Shown: piece by piece, positions 1 to 10,724 of the stretch
Layout of the letters: each line of letters starts with the position of its first letter
How positions within the stretch are numbered: the stretch's first letter is position 1
DNA from: Fasciolopsis buskii
Taxonomy: Eukaryota > Platyhelminthes > Trematoda > Plagiorchiida > Fasciolidae
DNA length: 64,000 bases
Assembly: GCA_008360955.1 (NCBI GenBank)
Contig: LUCM01002974.1
Location: 56,770 to 120,769, forward strand
Reading direction: 5' to 3'
Notes under the pieces: generated by a model
What the model was told of the DNA's origin: nothing
Database searches by the model: none
What the model saw: the letters and a program-made list of their open reading frames with translations, nothing else
Program-made: the position numbers and the translations under genes

Positions 1-1307
1 GGATGAAACAGCTGTACAGTGCTTCCATGGTTTATTTATGGTGAGTTGAGCGAGTATATCATGTAAATATTCAATCTCCTACTACTAAAAATGTATCAAC
101 TAACGCCATTCTCGACCTCGTCATTCTACCGCTGGTCTGCTAGCTCTCATTGTACTCTCGTAATCGGCCGCAATCTGCAACCATGGAAAAGTACACTGCG
201 GCTCACTCAAAATAACTGAAAAATCCATCTGGATTTGGCAAGAAAACATTTGGCGAAATTTCGTAATTTTGGGTTCTCCCGGCTCTTGAACATCGAACTT
301 TTCAGTGGAAGAACCTTTTTCTGCCGAGTGGATTAGGCCCTTTTCCAGCCATTTCTTGCAAATCATGGGAATCCTCGTGGTTCATTTCTTGCAGCGACAT
401 TGTTCCCTTCATTTACTGATGGTTTTAACTGGCTCCAACCCAAGTTATTCCTTTCCCGGTGTCCTCATTCTCCATTATTTCTTTCCCCACCACTCAGTCA
501 CCTATATCTGTCCTGGCTGATGTGCCTTTAGGCTGCGAACTTGATCACATCTCCAGAGAATCCAAAAATCATGTTCTATTTTATACTGGAAATGCCTTCT
601 TCCACTTAATTTCTTTGAAACATCATTGCTTCTTCCAGTATGTATTTTTGAATCCACTAAATGGCTTTCCACGGTCTATTTCCCGTCTCCTTTTACCTGT
701 AACCTCTGCATTTTACTGGCCTTCCTCCATGTCTCATCTTGTTTCTCGTACAGAATCAAGGTTGGTTTTTTATTCCACGTCAGAGGTTTTCTTCATTCCA
801 GTTCGCGTTTTTCTGCTGTGCAAACCTCGTATCCGTCCAATTTTGAGTAATTAAAGCAGATTAATCACCGGGTATTATCCAGTTCTGTTTTCCTATTTCA
901 TCAGGTTCAACAAAAGGTCATCTGGATGACTAACCGACATTCCTTAAGGTCCTATCCACAATCAATAGCTGAAATCGGGCGGTTGTTCTACTGACTCCCA
1001 GTCTATTGTTAGTATTTTGGTTTTGTTCATCTTCAGAGCTCGGTTTAGCAATTTCTTCTATTGTGACGTTCTGCTGCTCATCTCGGACACAAACAATTAG
1101 TCACTTTTATGGGATTTCTCTCGCTACAGGTTATATCTCTATTTTTCATCGTTTTTTTTCCATACCATTGAGCGGTGGAGTATCGTTTCATTTTCTGTCG
1201 ACCTACTCAACTACAGCTTTTCTTTCTTTGAAAGCAGAAACGGTAGGGTCGTCCTCGCTTAACTATTCCGCCACAACTCCCTCTTTATCCTTTACCTTTT
1301 ATCATTT
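1..1307. other. No gene recognised; pyrimidine-rich plus strand
   Basis: No recognisable gene. From about 300 to 1300 the plus strand is unusually rich in T and C, so the minus strand is purine-rich. Overlapping open frames of 71 to 131 codons lie on the plus strand, but several frames are open over the same DNA and none resembles a known family, so I treat them as composition effects. At 41 there is a GTGAGT splice-donor-like site. The 40 bases before it are open in two frames, so a truncated exon end at the window edge is possible but unsupported. Confidence 0.3.
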
Positions 1308-1460
1308 ACTTCCTTTATTAATGAAGTAACAGTGTACATCATTTTCCAGGAAGGGGGTCACAGCCAACAAAGGTGCGGAAGTTGACCGGCGGTTGGAGGA
1401 TTCGAATCCGCGACCTTCACGTCCAAACGTCACGACCTTATCCACTTGGCCACTGCTGGT
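1308..1460 (-). repeat. tRNA-derived SINE, family 1, copy A
   Basis: On the minus strand it starts with a tRNA-like head: an A-box-like segment (ggccaagtggataagg) and a B-box-like segment (gattcgaatcc, near 1400). A non-tRNA body follows (caaccgccggtcaacttcc, then ccttcctggaaaatgatg), ending in a tail containing attaataaaggaagt. The same order recurs at about ten other places in this window. It is one of the best-preserved copies. Such elements are non-coding and copied by a partner LINE; the SINE assignment is from architecture, not a database match. Confidence 0.7.
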
Positions 1461-4177
1461 ATTTCGGTCATATGGTTTTCCCCTTACACTTACTGTTCCA
1501 TTCAATCTGAGAAAAGCAACTGTTCCCCTTGGACTGGGGAACTGTACTCATACTCCCATTTCGCTGTGGTGGAGGATGAGCGGACCGTGTATTTGCTCTT
1601 CGTCAAGTGCTAGAATACTGTCGTAAGTTCAAGTAACCGGACAACAGCTCGCTTCGTCCATTTTTGTGCAGTATTTAGCTTAATTAACAGGTTCACGTTA
1701 TGAACTACTCAGCAAGCAGACGAGATAAAAGAAAAGTTTGCCTGTTTCATTAGATCGCAGCACTAAGTTGCATATGCAAGAATGGACATTTCAAGAGGAG
1801 AATCTGGCGATTTCTACCTAAACTCCGTTCTTTGGCGGGGTTGTCAGTTGATACCAGTGTAATTCAGTTACTCAGTCAACCGGCGACTGCATCAAGTACT
1901 CCTCAGTTACCCTGGCCTAGAGGTAAACCGAGGCAATTTTCTTGGATGTTTTGGAATTTGTGGGACATCTTATTTTTGGGGATAGCTCGAGTCTGCTAGA
2001 TTCAATTCTGAACTGCTTAATTCTCTTTGCAAAGCACATGAGACTAAAAATTAATATGAAAAGACAATGCTCGTAAATTCTTCCTTGAGGAGGGTTACTC
2101 AGGTTGACCGAGACGTCGGCAATCCAAACACAGTCGACAATACCGTATTCTTACATTATTAATTCTTATCGAGCATAACAAATGGTTCGTCAGTTTTTAT
2201 CCTTCTAACTCACTTTGATCTTAGCATATTCAAGAACCTTCAGAATTGTGCTGAAACTTCCGGGCAACCGGTGTATAACATCAACGAACTAACTGATCCT
2301 GTACAAATATTTAAATATTTAGACTCCACGGTTCTGTCCTAGTACCATCCCAAGAATGAAGGCAAAATGAAAATCAACAACACCAGGACAGCGCTTCTCC
2401 GGCTTTATGAGTCATTTCGGGTGGGAAACGAGGTCTGCCTTTGGAACGAAATCCGCATCTTTCTAGCCGTCGTCTGCGGTTGTGCAGTATGGTCATTTCG
2501 CATCGAGGACGCCGGAAAGCCAGAGAAGTTTGACCCCATGACATTCAGCTGATCCTAAAAGTTACCTGGTACGACAAGGCATCAAACAATACAGTAAGAG
2601 AATAATGGCTCAACATTAAATTATTTCTGGTATTCCTTCAATGACGACATTTGTAATGATGCAGACAAATTCGGACACAAAAAACACGGGACTCAAAGCT
2701 GCTTCTGTGTGTCTGTCTGTCCCATCTCGAACTTGGTGCTACCACCTTGAATGAAGACTGAAAACATGGGTCAGCATTGTCAAATCGGAACTCGAGTGAT
2801 TGACACTCCAGTCGATCTATGGTGCTCATCCTGGGAAGCAGAACTGCGTCTCCTGTCTCCCCTCTTGCCACTTTTTGAGGCCAGGCACGGCAGGCGACTT
2901 CTTATTCCCTCACGGACAATGACCACAGAAAATTAAATTAATTTATATGGGCACTTACTATGGTGAAGTACTGAACTTGAAAATATACTGGAGACTCCCT
3001 ACTCCTTCATTTCTCTTTCCAGTCCCGCTTAGCCATTGTGGATGTTATCCTCTCCTTAGTTGTACAGGAGTGACAGTTTTAACCGTTGTTCAGTAAGAAT
3101 AAATCAAATTTTGAATGTTTGCTTCTGTGATGGGCCAAAAATAATTCTACATTGGCCTCCTTAGGCTTCATTGGTTTGTAGAATTAAATTGCCAATTAGG
3201 AATAACCTTATTCTTCAGTAATAACTGGAATTCCGGGGACTCGCGTCCGAAAATTTTGAGCACCAATAGAGCAATATCTGGGAATAACGCTGTCACTCAT
3301 CGAGAATTCCCAACTGGCAGAATAATAAAAATTTTCCTTGTCATTTCACACGAAGAACAGATAACTGCCACTTATTCCTTGGCATTAACAATGCTTTCCG
3401 AACGCATTCTGCAGCGTCATCAAGGTTTCCGTGACCATTCGATTAATGATTGGTATTGTCAGTTTAGTCATTGCTTGACCAATTTGATTCCATTCGTGAT
3501 CGGTGACTTAAGTTTTGTATTTAGAACTTTCTTTTTCAAATCTACTAATTCCGGAGCTCTAAAATAATGTCATTTTGCTACTTCAGGAAAATCGAGACCA
3601 ACAAGGCTGGACAGATGGAATTCACCGGATTGCTAGGAGTAGTGTCGTGCCTCTTAATGTCTCGTGTCCTACCGAATTCGTTTGTTCTTGGAGCAAACTG
3701 AGAACAACCAAATATGGCAAAAGTTTTCAACAAAACTTGCAAAAATAATGGTTGTAAAACTCAAGCCCTGGGCATTCTGGATGCCAGCCTGCTTGAGAAT
3801 TCGTTGAGAAATTCCTCGATTTGCACTTGAAGTGAGAATACTAGTTAGAACACACAAGGTGGGCTTAAATATCAGTACTTTACATGAACGCCCCGATAAT
3901 CTAGGAGCACTTGAATTAAGAAAGAACAGTGCTGAGCAAAAGACGATCTGACTGATCATATAAAAATGGAACCACGGTAGCATCAGGTAGATGGTTCATT
4001 TATAATCCAAGGGAGATCTTCTGTCGCAGAGATAAATACTGAAACGTCAGTAATATTACATAGCCACCTTTCATTTCGTTATCTCTCACGTTTAATAGGA
4101 ACAATAATCTGGTTATTCTGTGAAATTTGACAAAGCCTATTTTGAAAGCTATCTGTGTGACGACATGGGTCTGCGCT
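1461..4177. other. No gene or named repeat seen
   Basis: About 2.7 kb of moderately AT-rich unique-looking sequence. Open frames (for example 2638-2871 minus, 3256-3567 plus and 3669-3983 minus) show no recognised motif, and codon choice looks random. I see no tRNA, rRNA, long tandem array or inverted repeat. Confidence 0.4.
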
Positions 4178-4340
4178 GACTCTGGTGGTAACGGATTGGT
4201 CAACACATTGACGTTTCCAAGGGAAGGTAGTGGGTTCGAATCCTTCCACTCTCGGTCAGCTTTCCACCTGGACAACTCACTGTAGGCCGTGATCCCATTC
4301 TTGAAAAGGATATGCATTTCTGTTTCATTATTAAAAGAAC
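4178..4340 (+). repeat. tRNA-derived SINE, family 1, copy B (diverged)
   Basis: Plus-orientation copy. The tRNA-like head includes gggttcgaatcc at 4231-4242, followed by ctctcggtcagctttcc and a tail with tttcattattaaaagaa. It keeps the order head, body and tail of family 1 but has many substitutions, so it is older than copies A, F and G. Confidence 0.6.
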
Positions 4341-4944
4341 TGAATGATAAAATGACTTAAAGGTACACATCCGTAAGGAGAAACAGCTTGGCCGGGAAGA
4401 AAACCATTACGCTGCTGTGTATGCGAACTCCGAAATTCACAAGAAGACTAGAGAGCTTTTACTACATCATTCGACAATGTTAAATTTCTTTAATAATGTG
4501 GCAATTATGAAGTGTGAATTCCACATAAAAAATGATTTTACCATTCCTCGAAGTCTGTAGTTTGATGTTTTTCCTGATAAACTTATCTTGCACGGATATG
4601 CTGGCTTTTTCTGCATTAAAAGAAAGCGTTTGACTGTATTCCAAGAAACAGGCACCCGATCAGCACTGTTTACGTACGTCCAAATCTGAGATAGTAGGTG
4701 TACAACCTACCATTGTCGGTAAACGTTTTTTAGAGAAACAATATTCACTAGCGCCGCGACTGTCACCCAAGTTGACTTCCGAGATCTTTTGAGGTTCGTT
4801 TTTTGAAGTCTTAGACCAGTGAGTGTAAACCTTCGATTTTGCCGTCAGCTCATATGACCACGTTTTATTGCCCCGTTAGGCTAATACGTGGCAAATGATT
4901 AAAAACACTTGAGAAATTCATTAAACGGCAACACAAATTAAAAG
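4341..4944. other. No gene seen between two SINEs
   Basis: Unique-looking DNA. A short imperfect dyad (taggtgtacaacctacc near 4695) is the only structure noticed. A small minus-strand open frame at 4467-4655 shows no family resemblance. Confidence 0.35.
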
Positions 4945-5113
4945 ACGGGCAGTGGTCACGCAGTCAGCATTAGGACATTTCCGCTTGAAATTCGTGGATT
5001 CATTTCCCCTCCACCACTGGCAGTCACCTTCCCCATTTGGCATCCTTGTGTTAGCCACGACCTTTTCCTTGAAAATAGTGTACTTTTTAGTTTCATTAAT
5101 AAAGGAAATGGAA
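4945..5113 (+). repeat. tRNA-derived SINE, family 1, copy C (diverged)
   Basis: Plus-orientation copy with head gggcagtggtcacgcag, a degraded B box (gtggattcatttccc) and a clear body (ccaccactggcagtcacc, ccccatttggcatcc). The tail is well conserved (tttcattaataaaggaaa). The head is much more degraded than the tail. Confidence 0.6.
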
Positions 5114-6091
5114 GGCCATCGGTCCTGATAAGTCATCAAATGGAAAAATTATAGAAAAATTTCGTATAGTCTGTTCACGTATTTCGTTTCCTAGACACTT
5201 CCGATTGGCATACGGACAAAGAAGACATCGGTTGCGAGGAGCGAACAATAAACATTATCTTCAACGACAAACAGAGATGGAATGTTGGAAGAACTAGACC
5301 GTTAGAACATGGTGTACTCGTTCAAACGCCAGCATTCGAGAATTCACCTGGGAAACTTCTGTGTGATCCAGTTTATCCTGATATTGTTGAAAAGCCTATC
5401 AGCACAGGCTTACGTAAATTAGGCTATTTTGAGCCTAGGCAACTGCTTTAAAAATCTCAATAACGGAACTCGCTTGTCTCTGGTATTCTATGTCCAGTGG
5501 GTCATGATAACAGTGCCTAGTCAAAATGATTACAAATCTAATACAACGGCCATTTTATGGGGCCCAGTCAACTATTAACTGAATGCAATCTGAATCAGCA
5601 TTCCGCGGACTGCTTTCTCCGTAGGATAATCACTATGTGTAATGAATATACCCGCAAAAACTGATTCTGATGCTCAGCTCTCAAGGTAGTAGAAAAAATC
5701 TCTGTCACTTCCGGCATCTGTTCACAAAGTCAGTAAATTAACGGTTCGATAATTTCCTCTATTTTTCCCCTAGTCCGCAATATTCGTTCCTCAGGCTAGC
5801 CTACCAACAAATTTTCCACCTGTAGAACAGATAGACAGCCCATAAAAGAGACATTTACAGCAAGAAATGTTGACCTGAATTTCCAACGGGATTCATTTCA
5901 CATGTTTATTCCTTAGTTCCATTATAACGATAACTCACGTTCTAGAAAAAACGATGCAAACAGATGATCCATGGTTCAATATTTTGCTGCTATCTATCTG
6001 ATATTTTTGTTGTGGTTAAGACTACATTCGCTTGCTACCCCAAACCCCGAAGACTGTTCCTAACCGATACTCATCTTTGTTACACACCATG
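5114..6091. other. No gene or repeat recognised
   Basis: Roughly 1 kb of unique-looking sequence without a credible open frame, tandem repeat or RNA gene. Confidence 0.35.
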
Positions 6092-6276
6092 TTTGTGTGT
6101 GTGTGTGTGTGTGTGCATGCATGTGCTCGCTCAATTTCAAAGGGACCGATCTTCCAGGGAAATGTGACCGACTGGATGAAGATTGATCGACTACAAGTAC
6201 CGATAGTGAATGAAAAGGAACAAACGGTACCGTTCGTATATAATCTGTACAAACGTAACACACACACACACACACA
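6092..6276. repeat. (TG)n and (CA)n microsatellites in inverted arrangement
   Basis: A TG tract at about 6092-6115 and a CA tract at about 6257-6276 lie roughly 140 bases apart on the same strand, so they are complementary. The overlapping open frames that translate the tracts as Cys-Val or Thr-His runs are artefacts of the dinucleotide repeat. Confidence 0.85.
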
Positions 6277-9200
6277 TTTATACATATTTACGTGTATATA
6301 TACGTGTGCGCGCGTTCTGTTGTATAGATTGAAGATGGTACTATTGTTTTAATCGAAAATGATTCGGAACCTTATTAGGTCTCGGATATTGTTCCGAGGT
6401 TGTACAATTTCATGCCCCGGCGGAAAAAAACATCCGCCCGTTCGTATCAACAACAATCCGCGGGGTGAATCGAATCTGACTAGTTGTTTACAGGAATCGA
6501 ATATTCTTTCAATTTTTTCCGTCCACGTCCAATAAACCATACCGCATACGCATAGCTGGGACAGTTAGATGAATGAATTCAAAGAATATGCCAAATCAAT
6601 CCATCATCGTCAAAATCATGGCCAAACAGACCCTCATCATCAACGCCTTCAATCCACTATGAATTGCTTGAACTTCTCGCTTTGGTCAAACCTTCAGGCG
6701 TGAATCAATTTATCAACGCCAAAATACAACTCGCTGTGCACCGTTTCGGCGTACTCGACTCGTTCTGGAGTCGCGAGTGTATCTATCACCTGACCAGGTC
6801 TTTGAAATATAGCTGTGTTGTTCCGCATCGCGGGTGCAAGACAGGGGTCGGAGTATGTGTGAATGAGCAACGCCCCACGATCAGATCATCATCATAACCA
6901 GGAAGTGGTTGATTCTGTCTCTCCTTGACCTTGTCGGGAAGACCCACTGGGTCCTATTGTTTCCGTCAGTTACGCACACACGCAGACACATGCGGACGCA
7001 CATGGACGTGCATACTCGAACCGCACAATTTATCACACAGCGTCCAGATGACGGTCGTGAATTGGAAATGAGCTTCGACCTCTTGGATTGAGGCGAGAAA
7101 TGAATCTCGTCGTGCGCTGACCGAAAGATAAATCAGTTGAGTCCGGTTAAGTGTCGTTAGTTTTCCTGTTTACAAACTGAAGAAAAGTATTTTTATTACT
7201 TTATCCATTTCTCATAAAATACAATTTCAGTGTGAAAATGTATTACTTTTCACAATGGAAACCACCAAGTGAACGATATAGAAAGGGGCATTCTAATTGG
7301 TGTTTAAGCTTTAGCAAGTTGTACCCCAACTTTTAGTGAAAAAAGTAGGTCTGACTGAAAACTGTTTTCAGAACGATTAGTCATGGTAGCCGAAATCTCG
7401 GGTAATTGTTATTTCCAACGAGAACAATGTTTTCAAATTCAGATAAAAAGATATCGTCGTTGGAAGGGTGACGAGAACTACACAAAATTGACATGATGGA
7501 GGAATTATGGACCAACCGTCATGTGAACAGAACGGTTCGCAACGAAATATCACCTTATTGGTTAGAATTTAAGCCAGGTGAATGCCCGTTCGCGTGTTTG
7601 GGAAATTAGGTACATGAGTAGTTGGGTTAGGGTCGTGGGACGTCGTTTGCCTAGAGACCGGCAGATGAGCTGTGGGTTGATGCTTTCAGACTGGACATCG
7701 ATTGACTACTTGAAACATGCATCAGTATGTCAGTCACCAACTACTATGAAACCATGGCCCATTGAGTTGAGGCCAGACACTGTGGCAGCTCGCAAGCTGT
7801 CCTCATCATCACGGAGAAATCGCAGTCGAATGGGGGATGGATACGGGACGATTTTCACAACTTGCAGTCAGCCGTTTTGGTTTGTAGACACGTACGAGGA
7901 GCGCTTTCTCGCTTTACATTAAAACGTTAGTTATCTTTCAAGTCCATCCTCGGGAAGAGTCAGCGAAGTGCATGTGTCCTGTAAACTACCTCGTCTGTCT
8001 GTTGCGATAAGGATTTCTATCAAGTTTGTCGCCTAATTACTTCACTCCTCCGACTCTATCCGTCGACTTCCCGTGAATGTGCCATGTTTTCTTCAGAAGG
8101 GGATTGCTTTCGGTGGATATAATAGTAAAGTCACTTGTCAGAGTTGTTGTTCAAACCGTCTGAGGTAGAATAATTAGCAAAACGCTTATGCAGTACGATC
8201 CATTCCCCAGATAAAACTCACACAGAGGCGCCGGCAATTCTTGTCTTTTCTCTGGAAGGCATATTTGGTTCTCCTCTGCCCAGTCATCCGCAACAGTTAG
8301 AAAATCAAGGTGCCTTGAAACATCACTCTTTATTTTATCCGGCTTGTGATCTGCCGGTCGACACCGGCCGGCACAATGCAAGCACTCAACTGACTGACTC
8401 CGAGCAATGGTTGCCGGTTTTATGTTAGCGGATTCTTTCCTCCAATTTACTCCAGATTTTAATCACGTTCTGCAACCTTAGTGTTCGACCGTTTTGCTAG
8501 CTATGTGCATTCTTTTACTCGCCCTACAAGGGTGGAGATGCTTGCACTTTTGCAATTGTGTGCGCATGCTCCCTCGCTAGCCAAATGCTTGCTTACGTAC
8601 AATGTCTTTCTATTGACAGGAAATTGATACGTAAAATGAAAGGTCCCATGGCGACAGTAAGAACTGAATGCAACAAGTGAACTGCCCCTGTTTCAGATAT
8701 CATTCCGAATTCTACTGCCAATTCGGCGAGGCGTTTTGCAATGCTTCCCAAATAATATCGATGACATGGGTGGTGTGGGACGGAAAGTATTTTGCGGTTC
8801 GACCGGGAAGCGGTATGACCGTAGTTGTCAAGGCAAAGCAGCGCTGAGAATTGTTTTTTTCTGTGTGAGCAATGTTCCTTGCTCACCACATCGCAGCATC
8901 ATAACACTTGAAATTTTCACGGGCAGTGAATAGTTGCGTCTCCGAGTACATCAGGATAACGGCTTCGTTATTGGTAATGTTTAACTACTCGGGGCCTACC
9001 GGAAATCATTATCGTCGTAGGAACCACCATTCAGTGATACCGAGACGGTGCTTTGCAACCATGTGACAAACTCAGTATCCTTTTGATTCAGGTGAAATTC
9101 AACTGTCATTATGATATTTAGAGGTACAAGAGACATTAAGTGACAGCTTTGATGAAGAGATTAGTCGTTTGCTTCTGGGGTCGTTTGTCCTGTTCTTTGT

Positions 9201-9828
9201 TCATATAATACTCACGGAGTGGAAGGTCTCCTAGTTTGATTCGTCCATCTCCACCTCTGCCAGCTGATCAGATAATGAGATCTTTCGGTAACCACATTCG
9301 GTTAAAGTGATCAAGGGCAGAATGAAACATAATGATCATTTGTCTGACTGAGAAAACTACGGATTGATACTCGCTTCGATGAACTGTTGATATGTAAGCA
9401 ATCATGAGTGTTCGCACATTTAATGAACACCTGTTTGCTGCTCATTCTATTAGATTGCCCTAACTTGTTTAACACAACCAGTTCCAGTATGGGTGTTTGT
9501 TTACGGAAGCTGAGGCTTGGTCATTTGGGGGCTTTCACAGCCAAATATTTCTTCTTCTCAGGTCCTGACTGTGTGTAAACTACGTGTGCTCATTTCCGCG
9601 GCTCCAAAGCAACTTCAGGACCTACCAATACTTCGCCGCACCAATGCTTTGGATCCAAACAAAACCGTTTTGCAAACATTTTTTTTGACTAGGATAATTC
9701 AATTTTTTCACAATTTTGATCGGACAAATATTCTTTCTGATACTCATGGCACAATGACAAGAGCTTCAGGAACAAGTTTCGTTTGAATGGACCTAGTCAA
9801 AACATTTGAAGGAAATCGAGAATTTCAG
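6277..9828. other. No confident gene; CG-richer part at 6.3-7.1 kb
   Basis: The first 800 bases (about 6300-7100) are richer in CG dinucleotides and CA/TG-type words than the flanks, like other patches at 12.9-14.4, 47.0-47.7 and 54.2-55.4 kb. The longest open frame, 7578-7922 plus (about 114 codons), has no recognised motif. The minus frame at 8151-8381 is also unrecognised. At 8352 a perfect 6-bp hairpin (gccggt-cgac-accggc) occurs. A strong acceptor-like site (ttcttcttctcag) lies near 9561, but no matching donor follows. Confidence 0.3.
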
Positions 9829-9944
9829 CACACTTCAAATGACCAAGATTATTCAGTACATATTCAAGTAGTCCAGGAAGACAATCGGAAACTGATTTTC
9901 TCAGATAACAAAGAATTTGAGCTTGTTATGACAAATACATGCAG
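9829..9944 (+). CDS. Possible internal exon of an unknown split gene
   Basis: An acceptor-like AATTTCAG precedes 9829 and a consensus donor (TGCAG|GTGAGT) follows 9944. One frame is open for the whole interval, with stops in the other two. It encodes 38 complete codons, with pieces such as DQDYSVHIQVVQEDNRKLIF and SDNKEFELVMTNTC. The exon would end two bases into a codon, and the next candidate exon, at 17046, starts with one completing base. An in-frame ATG at 9787 directly follows an in-frame TGA, so a start-containing exon from 9787 is the alternative. No family is recognised. Open intervals of this length occur by chance in a 64-kb window, so this is only a candidate. Confidence 0.25.
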
Positions 9945-10319
9945 GTGAGTGAATTTAAAACCTAGAAATCATCTGTATCAAACTTTTAAGATAAGTTCAC
10001 CAGAGTTTCTGTACAAAAATGTTCACAAAATTTTATTGTATTCAGAAAAAAGAAATAAAAATCACATTACATTTGGAGTGAAAGCTTTTATACTAGTTTT
10101 ACAATTTTGTATTCACTCAGCTGTAAAGTATGAAAACGGATCAGTTATTTGTTTTAGTGCATATTTTCTGGTTCGCCGAATGTAACCAACTACGTCAACG
10201 GGCTTCAGGCGAAATTCTGGTTAAGCGAATGCTAGTTGAGCACACTGATTACTACAGCCAACAACTGAAAAACAAACTCCATTCAGATTTCACTTTACGA
10301 ATGTCTATGGGTCAATCTG
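9945..10319. other. AT-rich gap before the LINE fragment
   Basis: AT-rich DNA with an open frame at 9949-10185 but no family resemblance. The upstream part of the LINE coding region may extend in here, but I cannot follow it. Confidence 0.3.
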
Positions 10320-10526
10320 ACTTGGCCATGTGGAGTCCAACAGATGACGTGGCAACGTGGAATGAGAAAATGTACGGCGAACTTAGGTAAAATAGGTGTC
10401 TCACGCCTTCGTGGTTGGGGTCCGAAAGACTCGTCGACTTGCTGGCTGGAGTCACTGAAGGATATGGCAGTGAACCGTGAACAATGGCGATCGTGTTATC
10501 ATTTTCTATCGAATCAGAATGATTGA
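10320..10526 (+). pseudogene. Non-LTR retrotransposon (LINE) C-terminal fragment
   Basis: The frame starting at 10344 (MTWQRGMRKC ... stop at 10526) carries the motif order seen at the carboxyl end of RTE-like LINE polyproteins in flatworms and other animals: GGQ-MTWQRGM, then SRLRGWGPKDSSTCWLESL, then MAVNREQWRSC. The glycine-rich piece just before it is damaged (GVQQ, with an in-frame stop a few codons upstream), so only about 65 codons remain readable. The endonuclease and reverse transcriptase domains are missing, as expected for a 5'-truncated insertion. LINE enzymes copy their own RNA into genomic DNA and can mobilise SINEs in trans. The LINE call is confident; the clade is inference from remembered family patterns. 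Confidence 0.6.
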
Positions 10527-10724
10527 GAGAGTGCGTTTGTACAGTTAGGCTGTTTCGTGTGTTGGCTGCAGCAGCATCTTATCTTTTCCCGCCTGTGTAG
10601 GTCCACTCCCTGTTCCCGTTGGATATTCACTCTTTCTATCTAAACGTGTAACTCTGGGGAACGGCAGCGGTCGATGAGGCTTGCCTTGTTGTTTAATGCT
10701 GAACGATGATGATGATGATGATAG
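10527..10724 (+). mobile_element. LINE 3' untranslated region with (GAT)n tail
   Basis: The DNA from the LINE stop codon to a short (GAT)n run at about 10704-10722 is the probable 3' untranslated region and terminal repeat. RTE-type LINEs commonly end in a short tandem repeat instead of poly(A), so the tail marks the 3' boundary. The minus-strand open frame 10545-10790 across it is a shadow. Confidence 0.5.

Noticed and set aside
459..854. 131-codon plus frame
   Set aside because: Pyrimidine-rich DNA keeps several frames open; no motif, no splice or start context.
6022..6352. Overlapping 67- to 106-codon frames rich in Cys-Val or His-Thr
   Set aside because: Artefacts of the TG and CA dinucleotide tracts.
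7578..7922. 114-codon plus frame with balanced composition
   Set aside because: No motif, no splice context and alternative start; could be a mobile-element scrap but nothing identifies it.
10130..10390. 86-codon plus frame with a good acceptor at 10157 and donor-like AG|GTAAAA at 10387, looking like an internal exon
   Set aside because: Its 3' half overlaps, in another frame, the LINE C-terminal motifs ending at 10526, and its phase does not join the neighbouring candidate exon. The LINE explanation is better.
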